Assembly (NCBI GenBank): GCA_016714015.1 | Contig: JADJNZ010000001.1 | Location: forward strand, 1,364,001 to 1,428,000 | Origin: Gemmatimonadota bacterium | GTDB taxonomy: Bacteria; Gemmatimonadota; Gemmatimonadetes; Gemmatimonadales; Gemmatimonadaceae | Direction: 5' to 3' | Length of the DNA: 64,000 nucleotides | Shown: positions 29,801 to 38,220 of the stretch, piece after piece | How positions within the stretch are numbered: position 1 is the first letter of the stretch | Layout: each line of letters begins with the position of its first letter | Translations under genes and position numbers: made by a program | Notes under the pieces: model-generated | The model's input: the letters and a program-made list of their open reading frames with translations, nothing else | Told to the model about the DNA's origin: nothing | Databases searched by the model: none

Positions 29801-30413
29801 GCTCGACCACGTCCTCGCTTCGCAGAAGAAGGTGAACGTGCTCGTGCTCGACACCGAGGTCTATTCCAACACCGGTGGGCAGGCGAGCAAGGCCACGCCG
29901 CTTGGTGCGGCCGCGAAGTTCGCGACCGCGGGCAAGCCGGGGCGGAAGAAGGACCTCGGCCTCCTCGCGATGAGCTACGGGCATGTGTACGTCGCGCAGA
30001 TCGCGCTGCAGGCGCGGAGCCAGCAGACCGTCGAGGTGCTCCTCGAGGCCGAGCGGCATCCGGGACCGAGCCTCGTGATCGCGCACAGCCCCTGCATCGC
30101 GCACGGCTACGACCTGCTCAAGAGCCCGCAGCAGCAGAAGCGCGCGATCGACAGCGGCATGTGGCCGCTCTACCACTACGACCCGGCGCGGGTGGACCGC
30201 GGCGAGTCGCCGCTCGTGCTCGATTCGCCCGAGCCGCGGCTCGACGTGGCGAAGTACATGGAGCAGGAGGCGCGGTTCCGGATGGTCGAGCTGCGCTCGA
30301 GCGAACGCTACGCCGAGCTGCTGGATGCCGCGCGCGATGCGGTGAAGCAACGTCGCGCGCTGTACGAACAGATGGCCAAGATCCACCTCCCGCCGGAGCA
30401 TCACCATGGTTGA
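26820..30413 (+). CDS. nifJ: Pyruvate:ferredoxin (flavodoxin) oxidoreductase
   Basis: 1197 aa from ATG 26820. This single-chain enzyme converts pyruvate and CoA to acetyl-CoA and CO2 while reducing ferredoxin or flavodoxin. Domains in order: the pyruvate-binding domain (IYPITPASPMGEHAD), the gamma domain near 430-600, a ferredoxin-like domain with two [4Fe-4S] motifs (CVQCNFCSMICPH; CTGCGLCIEVCPA), and the TPP domain (CAGCGETPY; GGDGWAYDIGFGGLDH). Length and cysteines are complete. The next gene starts 8 nt before its stop. It suggests fermentative or microaerobic capacity. Confidence 0.96.
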   Translation: MTEVAPHARTNGRHKTLDANEAVASVAYRLSEVIAIYPITPASPMGEHADAWSADAKPNLWHRVPEVMEMQSEGGAAGAVHGALMTGALTTTFTASQGLLLMLPNLYKIAGELTPFVLHVAARTLATHALSIFGDHSDVMSARMTGMALLCSGNAQEAQDLAAVAHAVTLRSRIPVLHFFDGFRTSHEITKVARLDDDTLRALLDDEALAAFRARGLDPDHPTLRGTAQNPDAWFQGREACEPFYAAFPGLLAETFARFKALTGREYQLFEFVGAPDAERVIIMMGSGAECAHETVEWMQERGEKVGVLKVRLFRPFSAAHLLAALPPTAQRIAVLDRTKEPGATGEPLLQEIALALVDAVARGDRKVMPRLIGGRYGLSSKEFTPAMAKAVFAELAKPAPKSRFTIGIRDDVSGSSLPWDTELDIEADDVRRAIFFGLGSDGTVSANKATIKIIGEKTTQYAQGHFEYDSRKSGSTTISHLRFGPRPIRSTYRIARAQFIAVHDPEFLERRDVFDAAMPGATVLVNTAVPAERFFDSLPVEAQRQLIDRHCKVYVIDGYGVAERAGLGRRINTVMQACFFSLSKVLPFEEAMAHIKASVVTSYGRRGTEVVKRNIVALDTALASLRSIELPAAPTTARHRPPAVHGKAPDFVQNVTRLLLEGRGDLLPVSAFPPDGTWPTGTSRFEKRAIAQEIPTWNEDLCVQCNFCSMICPHTAIQTKVYAPEALAGAPEGFKSIAQDIYPMAEGTRFTVQVAPEDCTGCGLCIEVCPAKDRKAPSRKALMATPLDLHRDREREAFAFYETIPSAPLGGIEIEKRSAALRLPLMEFSGACAGCGETPYLRLLTQLYGDRLVIANATGCSSIYGGNLPTTPYTTNADGRGPAWANSLFEDNAEFGFGMRLSLDTLAGRARSLVEALASRLPEVLVSGLLAPAGHDDAYVAAQRERIAALEALLKADASADARALLPIAHHLVPRSLWIVGGDGWAYDIGFGGLDHVLASQKKVNVLVLDTEVYSNTGGQASKATPLGAAAKFATAGKPGRKKDLGLLAMSYGHVYVAQIALQARSQQTVEVLLEAERHPGPSLVIAHSPCIAHGYDLLKSPQQQKRAIDSGMWPLYHYDPARVDRGESPLVLDSPEPRLDVAKYMEQEARFRMVELRSSERYAELLDAARDAVKQRRALYEQMAKIHLPPEHHHG

Positions 30414-31449
30414 CCTCCGAACGACCTGGCTCGGACTGCCGCTCGTCAGTCCGATCGTATTGGGCGCGAGCCCGCTCTCGCATGACGTCGAACTCGCGGC
30501 GCGGGCGGTCGAGTCCGGGGCCGGGGCGGTGGTGATGTACTCCCTCTTCGAGGAGCAGGTGGTCAACGAGCAGATGGCCGCGCATCACTTCATCGATGCG
30601 CGTGCCAACGGCGACGCCGAGGCGAGCGGGTTCCTCCCCGATGTCGACGTCTTCTCCCTCGGCGCGGAACCGTATCTCCGGCAGTTGCAGCGCCTGCGGG
30701 CGCGGCTCAAGGTGCCGGTGATCGCCTCGCTCAACGGCACCACGCCCGGCGGCTGGACCGAGTACGCGCGGGCCTGCGAGGCGCGCGGCGCCGATGCGAT
30801 CGAGCTCAATCTCTACGATGTCGTCACGGCGATGGACGAGGGCGCCAAGCGGGTGGAGGATCGCCAGATCGCCGTGGTGGAGTCGGTCACCCACGCGGTG
30901 GACATCCCGGTGACGGTGAAGATCGGCCCGTTCTACACGTCGGTGCCGTCCTTCGCCAAGCGGCTCCAGTCCGTGGGCGCGCACGGCATCACGCTGTTCA
31001 ATCGCTTCTACCAGCCGGACATCGACCTCGACACCCTCGGCGTCGACCGGCGCCTGCAGCTCTCCGCGCCGCGCGAGTTGCCGCTGAGGCTGCACGCGCT
31101 CGCCGTGCTCTCCCCGCACGTGCCCATCTCGCTCGCCTGCACCGGCGGCGCGCACTCGGGACAGGACGTGGCGAAGGCGCTGCTCTGCGGCGCGGACGTG
31201 GTGCAGGTGACTTCCGCCCTGCTCGAGCATGGGCCGGAGCACGTCGCGACCATGTTGCACGACCTGCGCGCCTGGCTCGGGCACACCGGGTACGTGTCGA
31301 GCGACGAGGCGCGCGGCGTGCTGGCGATGGGGACCGCGCCGGATGCGCACGTGTGGGAACGGCTCAACTACATCCGGCTGCTCGACGGGTGGCGCGCCAA
31401 GCACGTGACGCCGAAGCAGACGACGGGCAAGACGGCGTCGGGCCACTAG
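30406..31449 (+). CDS. Dihydroorotate dehydrogenase-like flavoprotein
   Basis: 347 aa. It is a TIM-barrel PyrD-like protein (LGLPLVSPIVLGASPLS; VIASLNGTTPGGWTEYA; IELNLYD; TVKIGPF; GVDRRLQL; TGGAHSGQDVAKAL) with FMN-binding loops. It overlaps the nifJ stop by 8 nt, so the two are co-translated. The nifJ neighbourhood suggests it serves a redox reaction linked to reduced ferredoxin rather than canonical pyrimidine synthesis; this is inference. Orotate-site residues were not checked in detail. Confidence 0.88.
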   Translation: MVDLRTTWLGLPLVSPIVLGASPLSHDVELAARAVESGAGAVVMYSLFEEQVVNEQMAAHHFIDARANGDAEASGFLPDVDVFSLGAEPYLRQLQRLRARLKVPVIASLNGTTPGGWTEYARACEARGADAIELNLYDVVTAMDEGAKRVEDRQIAVVESVTHAVDIPVTVKIGPFYTSVPSFAKRLQSVGAHGITLFNRFYQPDIDLDTLGVDRRLQLSAPRELPLRLHALAVLSPHVPISLACTGGAHSGQDVAKALLCGADVVQVTSALLEHGPEHVATMLHDLRAWLGHTGYVSSDEARGVLAMGTAPDAHVWERLNYIRLLDGWRAKHVTPKQTTGKTASGH

Positions 31450-31452
31450 GGC

Positions 31453-32499
31453 TCAGCGCACCACCCGCTCGCGGCTGAGCGCGTTGTACGCGACCGCCGC
31501 CCCGAGCGGCGAGGTCGCCCACATCGCCGGGCCGCCGAACATGCCGGCGAGCGCGCCACCGTACGTCGCGACGACGTTCGAGCGCAGCCCCTTCGAGCGC
31601 CCGAACGCGTGGATCGCGAACGTCGTCCCGAGCGGGGCGCCGACGAACGCGCCGAGCAGCGGCGCTCCCCAGTCGTTCTCGCTCGCCGCCATCATGTCGC
31701 CGATCACCAGTCCCGCCACGGCGCCGAGCGCCCAGCCCACCGTCCCCGCCGCCATCTGCCCGGGGAGCGGCGCCGTCGCGCGCGCGCCGCGCGGCGGCGG
31801 CGTCGTGCCCCGCGCCTCGTGGCCGAACCGGTACTGGATCTCCGCCGCGAGGAGTCGCGCGCGCTGACCGGTGCCGTTCACGCGGACCGTCGGCGTGACG
31901 CCCTGCTCCACCCGAAGCGCGAACCCGAAGCGGCCGCGGTCGAGCCCCGCGCCAAGCGTCAGGTTCGCAGCGACGGGCGCGGACTCGTACTCGCGATCGG
32001 TGAAGTCCGGGCAGTCTATGGAATACGTCCCCGTCACGCCGATGCCGCCGGTGACATCCACCCAGCACTCGCTCTGGAAGGCTGCATTCACGCCGCCGGC
32101 GATCCAGGCGCGCCGGTCCGAGTAGCGCCGGACGGAGACCCCGAGGTGCGTGCGCGGGACCTGCAGCTTCGACGCCTCCGAGAACTCGCTCGGCGCCGGT
32201 CCGCCGTCGGCCAAGATCCCGCCATACCCGAGCTCGGCCCGCCAGGTGAGTCGCTCGGCGAAGGGGCGCTCGTAGGCGACACCGAGCGACCCCGCAGGCG
32301 CGGCGGAGCCGAGCGCCGTCGGCCCGGGGACGCTGCTCGCCCCCATGGCATAGTAGGCCGACCACCCGCGAGGGAGCGCGGGCGAGTCCTGCGCCGCCAC
32401 GGCGACCGGGAGGAGGACGAGGGCCGGGACGACTGCGCCGCGGAGGGCGGCGCGGAGGGTGGTCAGGCTGGTGCGACGGAACGCTGAGGCGCGGTGCAT
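31453..32499 (-). CDS. Secreted protein with Gly-rich C-terminus, hypothetical
   Basis: 348 aa from ATG 32499; a GTG ten codons upstream (32529) is an alternative start. A signal peptide (VVPALVLLPVAVAAQ) precedes beta-strand-rich sequence (AYYAMGASSVPGPTALGSAA; RLTWRAELGYGGILA) that looks like an outer-membrane barrel. The last ~100 residues are rich in Gly/Ala (GWALGAVAGLVIGDMMA; GGALAGMFGGPAMWATSP), like a glycine-zipper membrane domain. It is convergent with the nifJ-pyrD pair, three nt apart. No family confidently recognised. Confidence 0.55.
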   Translation of the reverse strand: MHRASAFRRTSLTTLRAALRGAVVPALVLLPVAVAAQDSPALPRGWSAYYAMGASSVPGPTALGSAAPAGSLGVAYERPFAERLTWRAELGYGGILADGGPAPSEFSEASKLQVPRTHLGVSVRRYSDRRAWIAGGVNAAFQSECWVDVTGGIGVTGTYSIDCPDFTDREYESAPVAANLTLGAGLDRGRFGFALRVEQGVTPTVRVNGTGQRARLLAAEIQYRFGHEARGTTPPPRGARATAPLPGQMAAGTVGWALGAVAGLVIGDMMAASENDWGAPLLGAFVGAPLGTTFAIHAFGRSKGLRSNVVATYGGALAGMFGGPAMWATSPLGAAVAYNALSRERVVR

Positions 32500-32585
32500 G
32501 CGGAGCGGGGAGGTGAAGGTGGGAGCCACACCCTCATGCTACGTGGACCGCCTCGGCGCGCCCATACGTCACCTGTCGTAGGCGC

Positions 32586-33128
32586 CTACGGCGCGAAGAG
32601 CCCCGGGACCGGGATCACCAGCGGCTCGGCGGCGCCGGGCGGGTGCCAGACGAGTTCCTCGGTCCTGACCAGCGGCAGGATCGCATCCGGCGTCCAGACC
32701 TCGACGAGCGCGCGGTCGATGTCCACGATCCAGAGGGTCTCGACGCGCTGGCGCTGGTAGAGTCGTCGCTTCTGGAAGCGGTCCTGCTTCGCCGTCGAGG
32801 GACTCAGGACCTCGACGACCAGGTCGAGCGTCCTGAGCGACGACCATTCGCTCAGGCCCGCCTCGTCCCGCGCGGTCACGAAGACGTCCGGTTGCACCAG
32901 GACGTCCTCTCCCCAGGACACATCCGCCGGGCTGGTGAGGACCTCTCCGAGGCTGAGACGCTCACAGTACGGCGCGAGCGCGACGACGAGTCGTGTGACG
33001 ACACGCTGGTGTGGCATCGTCGGCGCGGGGGTCACGAGCAGTTCCCCGTGCACGACCTCGTACCGCTGCCCGTCCTCCGGCAACGCACGCACCATGTCCG
33101 CAGTGAAGTACTGAGGAGCGAGAGGCAT
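32586..33128 (-). CDS. Uma2 family endonuclease (copy 1)
   Basis: 180 aa from ATG 33128 (MPLAPQYFTADMVRALPEDG). The PD-(D/E)XK-like Uma2 fold is shown by the central DVSWGEDVLVQPDVFV and VEVLSPSTAKQDRFQKRRLY, where the Glu and the SPST...K segment form the nuclease core. Uma2 proteins are proposed restriction-like endonucleases whose biology is poorly known. The C-terminus and the last ~80 bases are almost identical to those of copy 2 at 33207. A conserved palindrome lies 6 nt upstream of the start. Confidence 0.88.
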   Translation of the reverse strand: MPLAPQYFTADMVRALPEDGQRYEVVHGELLVTPAPTMPHQRVVTRLVVALAPYCERLSLGEVLTSPADVSWGEDVLVQPDVFVTARDEAGLSEWSSLRTLDLVVEVLSPSTAKQDRFQKRRLYQRQRVETLWIVDIDRALVEVWTPDAILPLVRTEELVWHPPGAAEPLVIPVPGLFAP

Positions 33129-33134
33129 GACCAC

Positions 33135-33144
33135 AGCGTACGCT
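33135..33144 (-). promoter_or_regulatory. Palindromic start-proximal element of Uma2 copy 1
   Basis: On the coding strand the start is preceded by CCGCCGAGCGTACGCTGTGGTCATG. The perfect palindrome AGCGTACGCT ends exactly 6 nt before the ATG. TACGCT within it fits a -10 box (TANNNT), which would give a leaderless message. The same element with the same spacing precedes Uma2 copies 3 and 4. Confidence 0.6.
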
Positions 33145-33206
33145 CGGCGGCGAGGGTTGGCAGGGCCCCCCCCCCCGGGGTCGCGGGCCACACCCGTTCA
33201 ATGCGC

Positions 33207-33749
33207 CTACGGCGCGAACAATCCCGCGACCGGGATCACCAGCGGCTCGACGGCGCCGGGCGGGTGCCAGACGAGTTCCTCGGTCTCGATCACGGGAAAG
33301 AGCATGTCCGGATGCCACACCTCCACGCATCCACGCTCCTCGTCCAGCAGCCACAGCGTCTCGACCCCGTGCTGGAGATACAGCTTCCGTTTCTGGAACC
33401 GGTCGAAGCGCGCACTCGACGGGCTCAACACCTCTGCGATGAGCGTGAGGCTTCGGATCCGGCTCCAGTCGCCGGTCGCCGCTTCCCGCTTCGGGACGAC
33501 GAAGACATCAGGCTGCACGAGGATATCAGGACCCCACGAGATGTCCGCGGGACTGAGCATCGTCTCGAACGTGCCGAGCGCATCGCAATAGTCCGCGAGC
33601 CGCCTCGCGATCCGGAAGGCGATCCGCTGGTGCGCGCCACGTGGGGACGGGCTCACCAGCAGCTCTCCGTGCACGACCTCGTACCGCTGCCCGTCCTCCG
33701 GCAACGCCCGCACCATCTCCGCAGTGAAGTACCGGGGAAAGAGAGGCAT
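33207..33749 (-). CDS. Uma2 family endonuclease (copy 2)
   Basis: 180 aa from ATG 33749, whose A is the last base of the preceding multicopper oxidase stop (TGATG), so translation is coupled. Motifs are as in copy 1: DISWGPDILVQPDVFVVPKR, LIAEVLSPSSARFDRFQKRK. Its C-terminal ~30 codons are nearly the same as in copy 1 at the DNA level, unlike the middle, suggesting gene conversion. Unlike the other three copies it lacks the AGCGTACGCT leader, consistent with its start being embedded in an upstream gene. Confidence 0.88.
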   Translation of the reverse strand: MPLFPRYFTAEMVRALPEDGQRYEVVHGELLVSPSPRGAHQRIAFRIARRLADYCDALGTFETMLSPADISWGPDILVQPDVFVVPKREAATGDWSRIRSLTLIAEVLSPSSARFDRFQKRKLYLQHGVETLWLLDEERGCVEVWHPDMLFPVIETEELVWHPPGAVEPLVIPVAGLFAP

Positions 33750-35317
33750 CACACCACCTTGAAGTTCCGCATCATCCCCATGTCCTCATGCTCGAGGATG
33801 TGGCAATGATACAGATACGTCCCCGGATGCGACGTGAACGTCACCTGCACCGACACCGTCTCCCCCGGCAGCACCAGCACCGTGTCCATCCAGCCGCCAT
33901 CGACCAGGCCTTCGCGCAGCGCGTTCTCCGCCTTCCCGCCCGTCCGCGACAGCACGCGGAACTGCCGCCCATGCATGTGGATCGGATGCGCCATCTGCAT
34001 CCCCATCGGGCCGCCGGCGTTCTCGTAGCTCCACACCTGCGTCGCGCCCGCCGTGACCGTCTCGTCGGGCGCCGTCTCGTGCATGTCGAACGAGCGCCCG
34101 CCCATGAACCACACCATCCGCCGGAAGGTGAGCGGCACCTGACGGCGCGGCGCGTCGGCGACGGGCTTCCATCGGTCGTCGAACGTCGCGAGCCGCACCG
34201 GGAGCTTCGCCGCCGACCGCTCGCGACGGGCGACGGTGATGCCGAGCAGCGTGAGCGGTGCACCGAGGGGCACGCCACCGCTCGGGCGCTCCATCGCCAT
34301 CATCCCCATCCCGCCGCCGCCCATGTCGAGCCCCGCGTCGCCGAGCGGGAAGGCCTCGCTCCGCAGCGCGAGCGTGCTCCCCACTGCGCGCGCGCTCAGG
34401 TCGAGCCAGAGCTCCACGCGCTGCCCCGGCGCGAGCGTCACCGCGCGCTGCTCCACCGGCCGCTCGAGCAACCCGCCGTCGGTGCCGAGCACCGTCATCG
34501 GCGTCGCGTCGCTCCAGGCGAGCTTGTAGATGCGCGCGTTCGACCCGTTCAGCACGCGCAGGCGATACGCGCGCGTCGCGAGCGACCACTGCGCGTCCGG
34601 ATTGCCGTTCACGAGCATCACGTCGCCGGTGAACCCCATCTCGCGCTCCATCATGCTCGCCGCGTAGCGGAACTGGTTCTCCGCGTCGAACGACCGGTCC
34701 TGCAGCACGCAGAGCAGCTCGCCGTCGCCCGACGGCAGCGCGAGCGCGCGCTCCTCGGGATCGCTCACCACGATGAGCCCCGCGAGCCCCATGTTCACCT
34801 GCGGCCCCGTCCGCTCGTGCGGATGCGGATGGTACCAGTACGTCCCGGCCCGGTTCTCCACCGTGAACTCATAGAGGTACTCCGAGCCCGCGGCGATCGC
34901 CTTGTGCGGATGCCCGTCCGCCGCCTCCGGCACGTCGAGCCCGTGCCAATGCACGATCGACGGTTCGGCCAGCGCGTTATGGAAGCGGATGCGCACCTTC
35001 TGCCCGCGCACGAACCGCAGCGTGGGACCGAGATGCGATCCCTCCACCGCGGTGAGCGCCGTCGCCGGCCCCTTCGTCACGGCACCGGTGAAGCGCCACA
35101 CGGTCGTCTTCTTCCCCGGTCGCAGCTGCACCTCGGCGGTCGCGGCGGTGAGCGCGATCTCCACGTCCGGTTCGAACTCCGGTGCGAAGTCAGCGCGCGG
35201 ATCGTCCCCGCGACGCGGCGACGGCCAGCCGAAGGGCGCGAGCGCGGCGGCACGCGTGGACGAGCCGACGAGGCCGGTGAGACCGAGCGCGAGGAGTTGC
35301 CGACGCGAGAGTGACAT
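33749..35317 (-). CDS. Multicopper oxidase (CueO/CotA-like), Tat-exported
   Basis: 522 aa from ATG 35317 (MSLSRRQLLALGLTGLVG), a twin-arginine signal (SRRQLL), so it is folded before export. The copper motifs are present: HWHG (~124), the type-3 segment WYHPHPHE, PIHMHG, and the C-terminal HCHILEHEDMGMM (type-1/type-2/3 ligands). A Met-rich loop (MGGGGMGMMAMERP) resembles the copper-binding segments of cuprous oxidases. Likely role: copper or metal oxidation in the periplasm. It is directly coupled to Uma2 copy 2. Confidence 0.93.
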   Translation of the reverse strand: MSLSRRQLLALGLTGLVGSSTRAAALAPFGWPSPRRGDDPRADFAPEFEPDVEIALTAATAEVQLRPGKKTTVWRFTGAVTKGPATALTAVEGSHLGPTLRFVRGQKVRIRFHNALAEPSIVHWHGLDVPEAADGHPHKAIAAGSEYLYEFTVENRAGTYWYHPHPHERTGPQVNMGLAGLIVVSDPEERALALPSGDGELLCVLQDRSFDAENQFRYAASMMEREMGFTGDVMLVNGNPDAQWSLATRAYRLRVLNGSNARIYKLAWSDATPMTVLGTDGGLLERPVEQRAVTLAPGQRVELWLDLSARAVGSTLALRSEAFPLGDAGLDMGGGGMGMMAMERPSGGVPLGAPLTLLGITVARRERSAAKLPVRLATFDDRWKPVADAPRRQVPLTFRRMVWFMGGRSFDMHETAPDETVTAGATQVWSYENAGGPMGMQMAHPIHMHGRQFRVLSRTGGKAENALREGLVDGGWMDTVLVLPGETVSVQVTFTSHPGTYLYHCHILEHEDMGMMRNFKVV

Positions 35318-35442
35318 CAAGCGGGATGGTGTGGGACGCTTGCCAGTGGGGACGTGCCGTATCCTCGCATGGTAGGAGCGGCCGCGCGTCGCCGCCATCA
35401 GCCGAGTCCTGACAGGGCGCAGGGAATGCCGCAGATTTCGGC

Positions 35443-36756
35443 ATGGACATCTCTCGCCGACTGAAGATCGCGACCCTCGCCGCCGCCGCGCTCCTCGCGC
35501 CGACGGCGCATCCGCTCGCCGCCCAGCAGCCGCGATACCCCACCGCCTGGGACGCCGCGCATCTCGAACGCCCCGACGTGAAGGCCGCGCTCGCGCATCT
35601 CGAGGCCGGCTTCCCCAAGCAGGTGGACGAGTGGATCCGCATCGCGCAGATGCCCGGCAAGTCCGGCCACGAGCAGCAGCGCGGCGCGTACGTGAAGGCC
35701 GAGATGGAGAAGCAGGGCCTCCGCGTGAGCGTCGATTCCATGGGCAACGTCACCGGCATCCGGAAGGGCACCGGCGGTGGCCCCACGATCGTCTTCGCCG
35801 CGCACATGGACATCGTCCACTCGCTCGAGACCAACACCACCGTGCGCCGTGCCGGCGACACGCTGCATGCGCCCGGCATCTTCGACAACAGCGCCTCGGT
35901 CGCGAACATGCTCGCCACCATCCGCGCCCTCGACGCCGCCAAGGTCGTCACCACCGGCGACCTCGTCTTCGTCGGCACGGTGCAGGAGGAGCTCGGGCTC
36001 CGCGGCATGGACTACTGGCTCAAGCACAACCCGCGCCCCGACCTCCTCATCGCCATGGACGGCGGGCTCGGCGCCGTGAGCTACGGCGCGCTCGGCATCT
36101 ATTGGACGCGCTATCGCTTCAAGGCCGCCGGCGCCCACACGCTCCGCTCGCGCGGCCAGCCCACGCCCGTGCTCGCCCTCGCCGACGCGGTGCAGCGCAT
36201 CTACGCCCTCCGTCCGCCCCCGCTCCCCAACGGCGCGGTGATCAACGTCGGCCAGGTGCACGGCGGCGAGATCTTCAACGGTATCCCGCAGGACCTCTTC
36301 TTCACCGTGGACCTGCGCTCGAGCGACCCCGCGCTGCTCGACTCGCTCGACCGCCGCATCACGGCCATCGCGCAGGAGGCGGCGACGCGCGAGAAGGTCC
36401 AGCTCGTCGTGGAGACCGAGCAGAAGAACGGCGCCGGCGGCACCGCGCGCATGCTCGAGCCCGCCCGCCGGCATCCGCTCGTGCAGACCGCGATCGACAT
36501 CCAGAAGCAGCTCGGCGTCTCGTTCGGGATGCCGGGCGCCGAGGAGGCGATCGCGAGCGGGAGCACCGACGCGAACATCGGCGTGGTGATGGGGATCCCG
36601 AGCATCAGCATCGGCCGCTCGGAGGGCGGCAACCAGCACACGCTCACCGAGTGGGCGCATTGGCCGAGCGCGCTGCAGGGGACCAAGCTGACGCTGCTGC
36701 TGGCGACGACGTTCGGGGATGGGGTGAAGCCGGTGGGGGCGAGGTTCGTGCCCTGA
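35443..36756 (+). CDS. M20 family metallopeptidase, secreted
   Basis: 437 aa with a signal peptide (residues 7-27). The di-zinc M20 ligands are all visible: His121/Asp123 in AAHMDIVHS, the bridging Asp148 in PGIFDNSAS, Glu182-183 in VQEELGL, Asp206 in AMDGG and the late His in NQHTLTEW. A dimerisation domain sits between about 215 and 330. The enzyme releases N-terminal amino acids or dipeptides from short peptides. It is divergent from the multicopper oxidase. Substrate unknown. Confidence 0.92.
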   Translation: MDISRRLKIATLAAAALLAPTAHPLAAQQPRYPTAWDAAHLERPDVKAALAHLEAGFPKQVDEWIRIAQMPGKSGHEQQRGAYVKAEMEKQGLRVSVDSMGNVTGIRKGTGGGPTIVFAAHMDIVHSLETNTTVRRAGDTLHAPGIFDNSASVANMLATIRALDAAKVVTTGDLVFVGTVQEELGLRGMDYWLKHNPRPDLLIAMDGGLGAVSYGALGIYWTRYRFKAAGAHTLRSRGQPTPVLALADAVQRIYALRPPPLPNGAVINVGQVHGGEIFNGIPQDLFFTVDLRSSDPALLDSLDRRITAIAQEAATREKVQLVVETEQKNGAGGTARMLEPARRHPLVQTAIDIQKQLGVSFGMPGAEEAIASGSTDANIGVVMGIPSISIGRSEGGNQHTLTEWAHWPSALQGTKLTLLLATTFGDGVKPVGARFVP

Positions 36757-36799
36757 GGAGACGAAGGAGGAAGGTGGAAGGAGGAAGGCGGGAACCTCT

Positions 36800-37339
36800 C
36801 TAGCGGAACAGATCCTCTATCGGGATCTCCAGCGCCTCATCCACGCCGGCCGGATGCCACCGCAGCGTCCGGCGCTCGATCACCGGCGCCGTCGCGCGCG
36901 GGTCCCACACCTCCACCGATCGCGTCTCGGTGTCCACGAGCCAGATCGTCTCGATCCCCTGCGCCTGGTACAGCGACCGCTTCTGGAACCGGTCGAATCG
37001 CGCCGTCGCAGGGCTGAGCACCTCGACGACGAGCGACAGCCGTCGGACGCGCGCCCAGTCGCCCGCGTTCGCGTCCTCGGGGGCGATCAGGAAGAGGTCC
37101 GGCTGCACGAGAATGTCCGGGCCCCAGGAGAGGTCGGCAGCGACGATGAACATCCGTCCGAGCGCATGTCGCGTGCAGTAGGGCGCGAGCGCATTGTGGA
37201 GCGCCATCACGACGACCTGATGCATCCACCGGGGCGCGGGCGTCACCGCGAGCTCCCCATGCACCACCTCGTAGCGATTCCCGTCGGCGGGAAGCGCCCG
37301 GACCATGTCGGCCGTCCAGTAGTCGGGGACGAGAGGCAT
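36800..37339 (-). CDS. Uma2 family endonuclease (copy 3)
   Basis: 179 aa from ATG 37339 (MPLVPDYWTADMVRALPADG). Core motifs: DLSWGPDILVQPDLFLIAP and LVVEVLSPATARFDRFQKRS. The upstream palindrome AGCGTACGCT stands 6 nt from the start. It is convergent with the M20 peptidase gene and lies in a tandem pair with copy 4. Conserved catalytic segment intact. Confidence 0.88.
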   Translation of the reverse strand: MPLVPDYWTADMVRALPADGNRYEVVHGELAVTPAPRWMHQVVVMALHNALAPYCTRHALGRMFIVAADLSWGPDILVQPDLFLIAPEDANAGDWARVRRLSLVVEVLSPATARFDRFQKRSLYQAQGIETIWLVDTETRSVEVWDPRATAPVIERRTLRWHPAGVDEALEIPIEDLFR

Positions 37340-37345
37340 TGCCAC

Positions 37346-37355
37346 AGCGTACGCT
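37346..37355 (-). promoter_or_regulatory. Palindromic start-proximal element of Uma2 copy 3
   Basis: AGCGTACGCT, 6 nt before the ATG, in a leader (CCGCCGAGCGTACGCTGTGG) shared with copies 1 and 4. TACGCT is a possible -10 box. Confidence 0.6.
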
Positions 37356-37435
37356 CGGCGGAGAGGGGGCGCCGGAGGACCCCGGTGAGGGTCACAGGGG
37401 CGCACACACCATATCAACGCCGGAACGCACTTCGC

Positions 37436-37975
37436 TCAGCCGAACAACTCCGCGATCGTGATCACAACCGGCTCCGCCCCATCCCCCGCATCCCACGTCA
37501 CGCGTTCCGTCTCCACCACCGGGAAGTGCGCCTCGGGCGTCCACACCTCCACGCGCCGCGCGTCGGGATCCACGAGCCAGAGCGTGCGCACACCCTGCGC
37601 CTGATAGAGTCGCCGCTTCTGTTCGCGATCCTGCCGCGCCGTGGAGGGACTCAGCACCTCCGCAACGAGCACCAGCGTGCGCATCTGCGTCCACTCCATC
37701 GTGGCGGACTGCGCGGCGGGCACGACGAAGACGTCGGGCTGCACGAGCGTGTCGGGGCCCCACGAGATGTCGGCAGGACTCAGCCAGACCCGGTAGCGTC
37801 CGGAGCGCCGGCAGGCCGACGAGAGCGCGAGGTGCAGCGCACCCACGGCCGCCTGATGCACGGCCCGCGGCGCCGGCGTCACGAGCAACTCCCCGTGCAC
37901 CAGTTCGTACCGCCTGCCGTCGTCCGGCAGCGCACGGACCATATCGGCGGTCCAGGATCGAGAAGCGCTCGGCAT
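37436..37975 (-). CDS. Uma2 family endonuclease (copy 4)
   Basis: 179 aa from ATG 37975 (MPSASRSWTADMVRALPDDG), chosen because the shared leader and domain start there. Core motifs: DISWGPDTLVQPDVFVVPAA and LVAEVLSPSTARQDREQKRR. In the sequence as given, its frame is open upstream without a stop for about 2.2 kb, merging with the DUF2207 gene; I regard that continuity as accidental or artefactual. Confidence 0.86.
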   Translation of the reverse strand: MPSASRSWTADMVRALPDDGRRYELVHGELLVTPAPRAVHQAAVGALHLALSSACRRSGRYRVWLSPADISWGPDTLVQPDVFVVPAAQSATMEWTQMRTLVLVAEVLSPSTARQDREQKRRLYQAQGVRTLWLVDPDARRVEVWTPEAHFPVVETERVTWDAGDGAEPVVITIAELFG

Positions 37976-37981
37976 GACCAC

Positions 37982-37991
37982 AGCGTACGCT
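37982..37991 (-). promoter_or_regulatory. Palindromic start-proximal element of Uma2 copy 4
   Basis: AGCGTACGCT, again exactly 6 nt upstream of the ATG, in the same GTGGTC context as copy 1. See the Uma2 finding. Confidence 0.6.
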
Positions 37992-38153
37992 CGGCGGCGA
38001 GGGGGGCGCAAGGGGACACCAGGCCACGCTACGCCAGTGCCGCACACACGCGAGCGCGCCGTCGCGAACCACCACGAGCGCACGCTGCATCGCACGGTTG
38101 CGTCCGCCTCTTGGGGGGGCGCGGCCGCCGCCCGGCCCGGCGCCGGCGGGGGG

Positions 38154-38200
<47 letters not shown>

Positions 38201-38220
38201 GAGGGGGAGTCTCAGCTGAA

